This document shows, piece after piece, positions 4,972 to 5,044 of a DNA stretch of 5,044 nucleotides. Where the stretch lies: NCBI GenBank assembly GCA_938004375.1, contig CALKWH010000255.1:1-5044 (forward strand), written 5' to 3'. Positions within the stretch are counted from its first letter, which is position 1; every line of letters starts with the position of its first letter. Made by a program: the position numbers and the translations under genes. The notes under the pieces were generated by a model that did not search any database, had not been told where the DNA came from, and worked only from the letters and a program-made list of their open reading frames with translations. This DNA comes from an uncultured Pseudomonadota bacterium (GTDB lineage: Bacteria; Myxococcota_A; Polyangia; HGW-17).

Positions 4972-5044
4972 AGATCGGACGAGCACCCGGCTGAACTCCA
5001 GTCACCGAATACGATCTCGTATGCCGTCTTCCGCTTGAAAAAAA
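4972..5044 (+). other. Illumina TruSeq-type adapter contamination (not genomic)
   Basis: Bases 4972-5005 match the 34-nt TruSeq read-1 3' adapter at 31 of 34 positions: AGATCGG, then GAGCAC, then an exact CTGAACTCCAGTCAC. The substitutions are at 4980 (A to C), 4987 (A to C) and 4990 (T to G). Next comes an 8-base index, CGAATACG (5006-5013), then the 24-nt P7 flow-cell sequence (5014-5037) with one substitution at 5032. Seven A residues follow (5038-5044), as seen when a read runs past the end of a library molecule. The genomic insert therefore ends at 4971, or at 4972 if that A is both genomic and the A-tail. The adapter should be removed before deposition or analysis. Confidence 0.97.

Noticed and set aside
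4380..4994. Plus-strand open frame running into the right end
   Set aside because: Antisense to the kinase HATPase/receiver region, and its last codons are adapter sequence.

Overview
This is a very GC-rich bacterial contig, most likely from a metagenome or draft assembly. Bacterial origin is supported by a near-consensus sigma70-type promoter, Shine-Dalgarno sites about 7 nt from their start codons, and HDFNN-type histidine kinase signatures. An anaerobe related to the former Deltaproteobacteria would fit a corrinoid methyl-transfer operon with such a kinase, but the sequence does not settle the phylum.

The minus strand, read from right to left, carries one compact operon: a corrinoid (B12-binding) protein (3667-2993), a UroD/MtaA-family methyltransferase (2996-1974), a DUF1638 protein (1977-1372) and a hybrid-type sensor histidine kinase (from 1375, running off the left end). 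All three gene junctions are ATGA overlaps, so the four proteins look translationally coupled. The operon has a strong promoter (TTGACA-17-TATAAA, 3728-3700). A 16-bp palindrome (3687-3702) lies over the predicted transcription start. Divergent from it, on the plus strand, is a stand-alone receiver-domain response regulator (3869-4279). Convergent with that gene is the C-terminal part of a histidine kinase: the ATP-binding G boxes plus a receiver domain (4971-4290, minus).

Two things dominate the interpretation. First, bases 4972-5044 are not genomic: they are an Illumina TruSeq-type 3' adapter with an 8-base index and a poly-A tail, carrying a few sequencing errors. Second, the kinase cut off at base 1 ends just after its N box, and the kinase fragment at the right end begins just before its G1 box. 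They are complementary halves. If base 4972 (A) is joined directly to base 1, the reading frame is restored and gives one hybrid kinase of about 685 residues. The window therefore behaves like one closed 4.97-kb unit: a circular molecule, one unit of a tandem duplication, or an assembly or library artefact. There is no replication gene, so an autonomous plasmid is not supported.

Functionally the cassette looks like a methyl-transfer module. A corrinoid protein carries the methyl group, a UroD-fold enzyme moves it, DUF1638 is an uncharacterised partner, and a GAF-like/PAS sensor kinase with one or two receiver domains senses a signal. The methyltransferase lacks the two zinc-binding cysteines expected in MtaA/MtbA-type enzymes, so it may use another acceptor or have another role. 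No MttB/MtaB-type substrate methyltransferase, no RamA-type corrinoid activase and no DNA-binding output protein is present.
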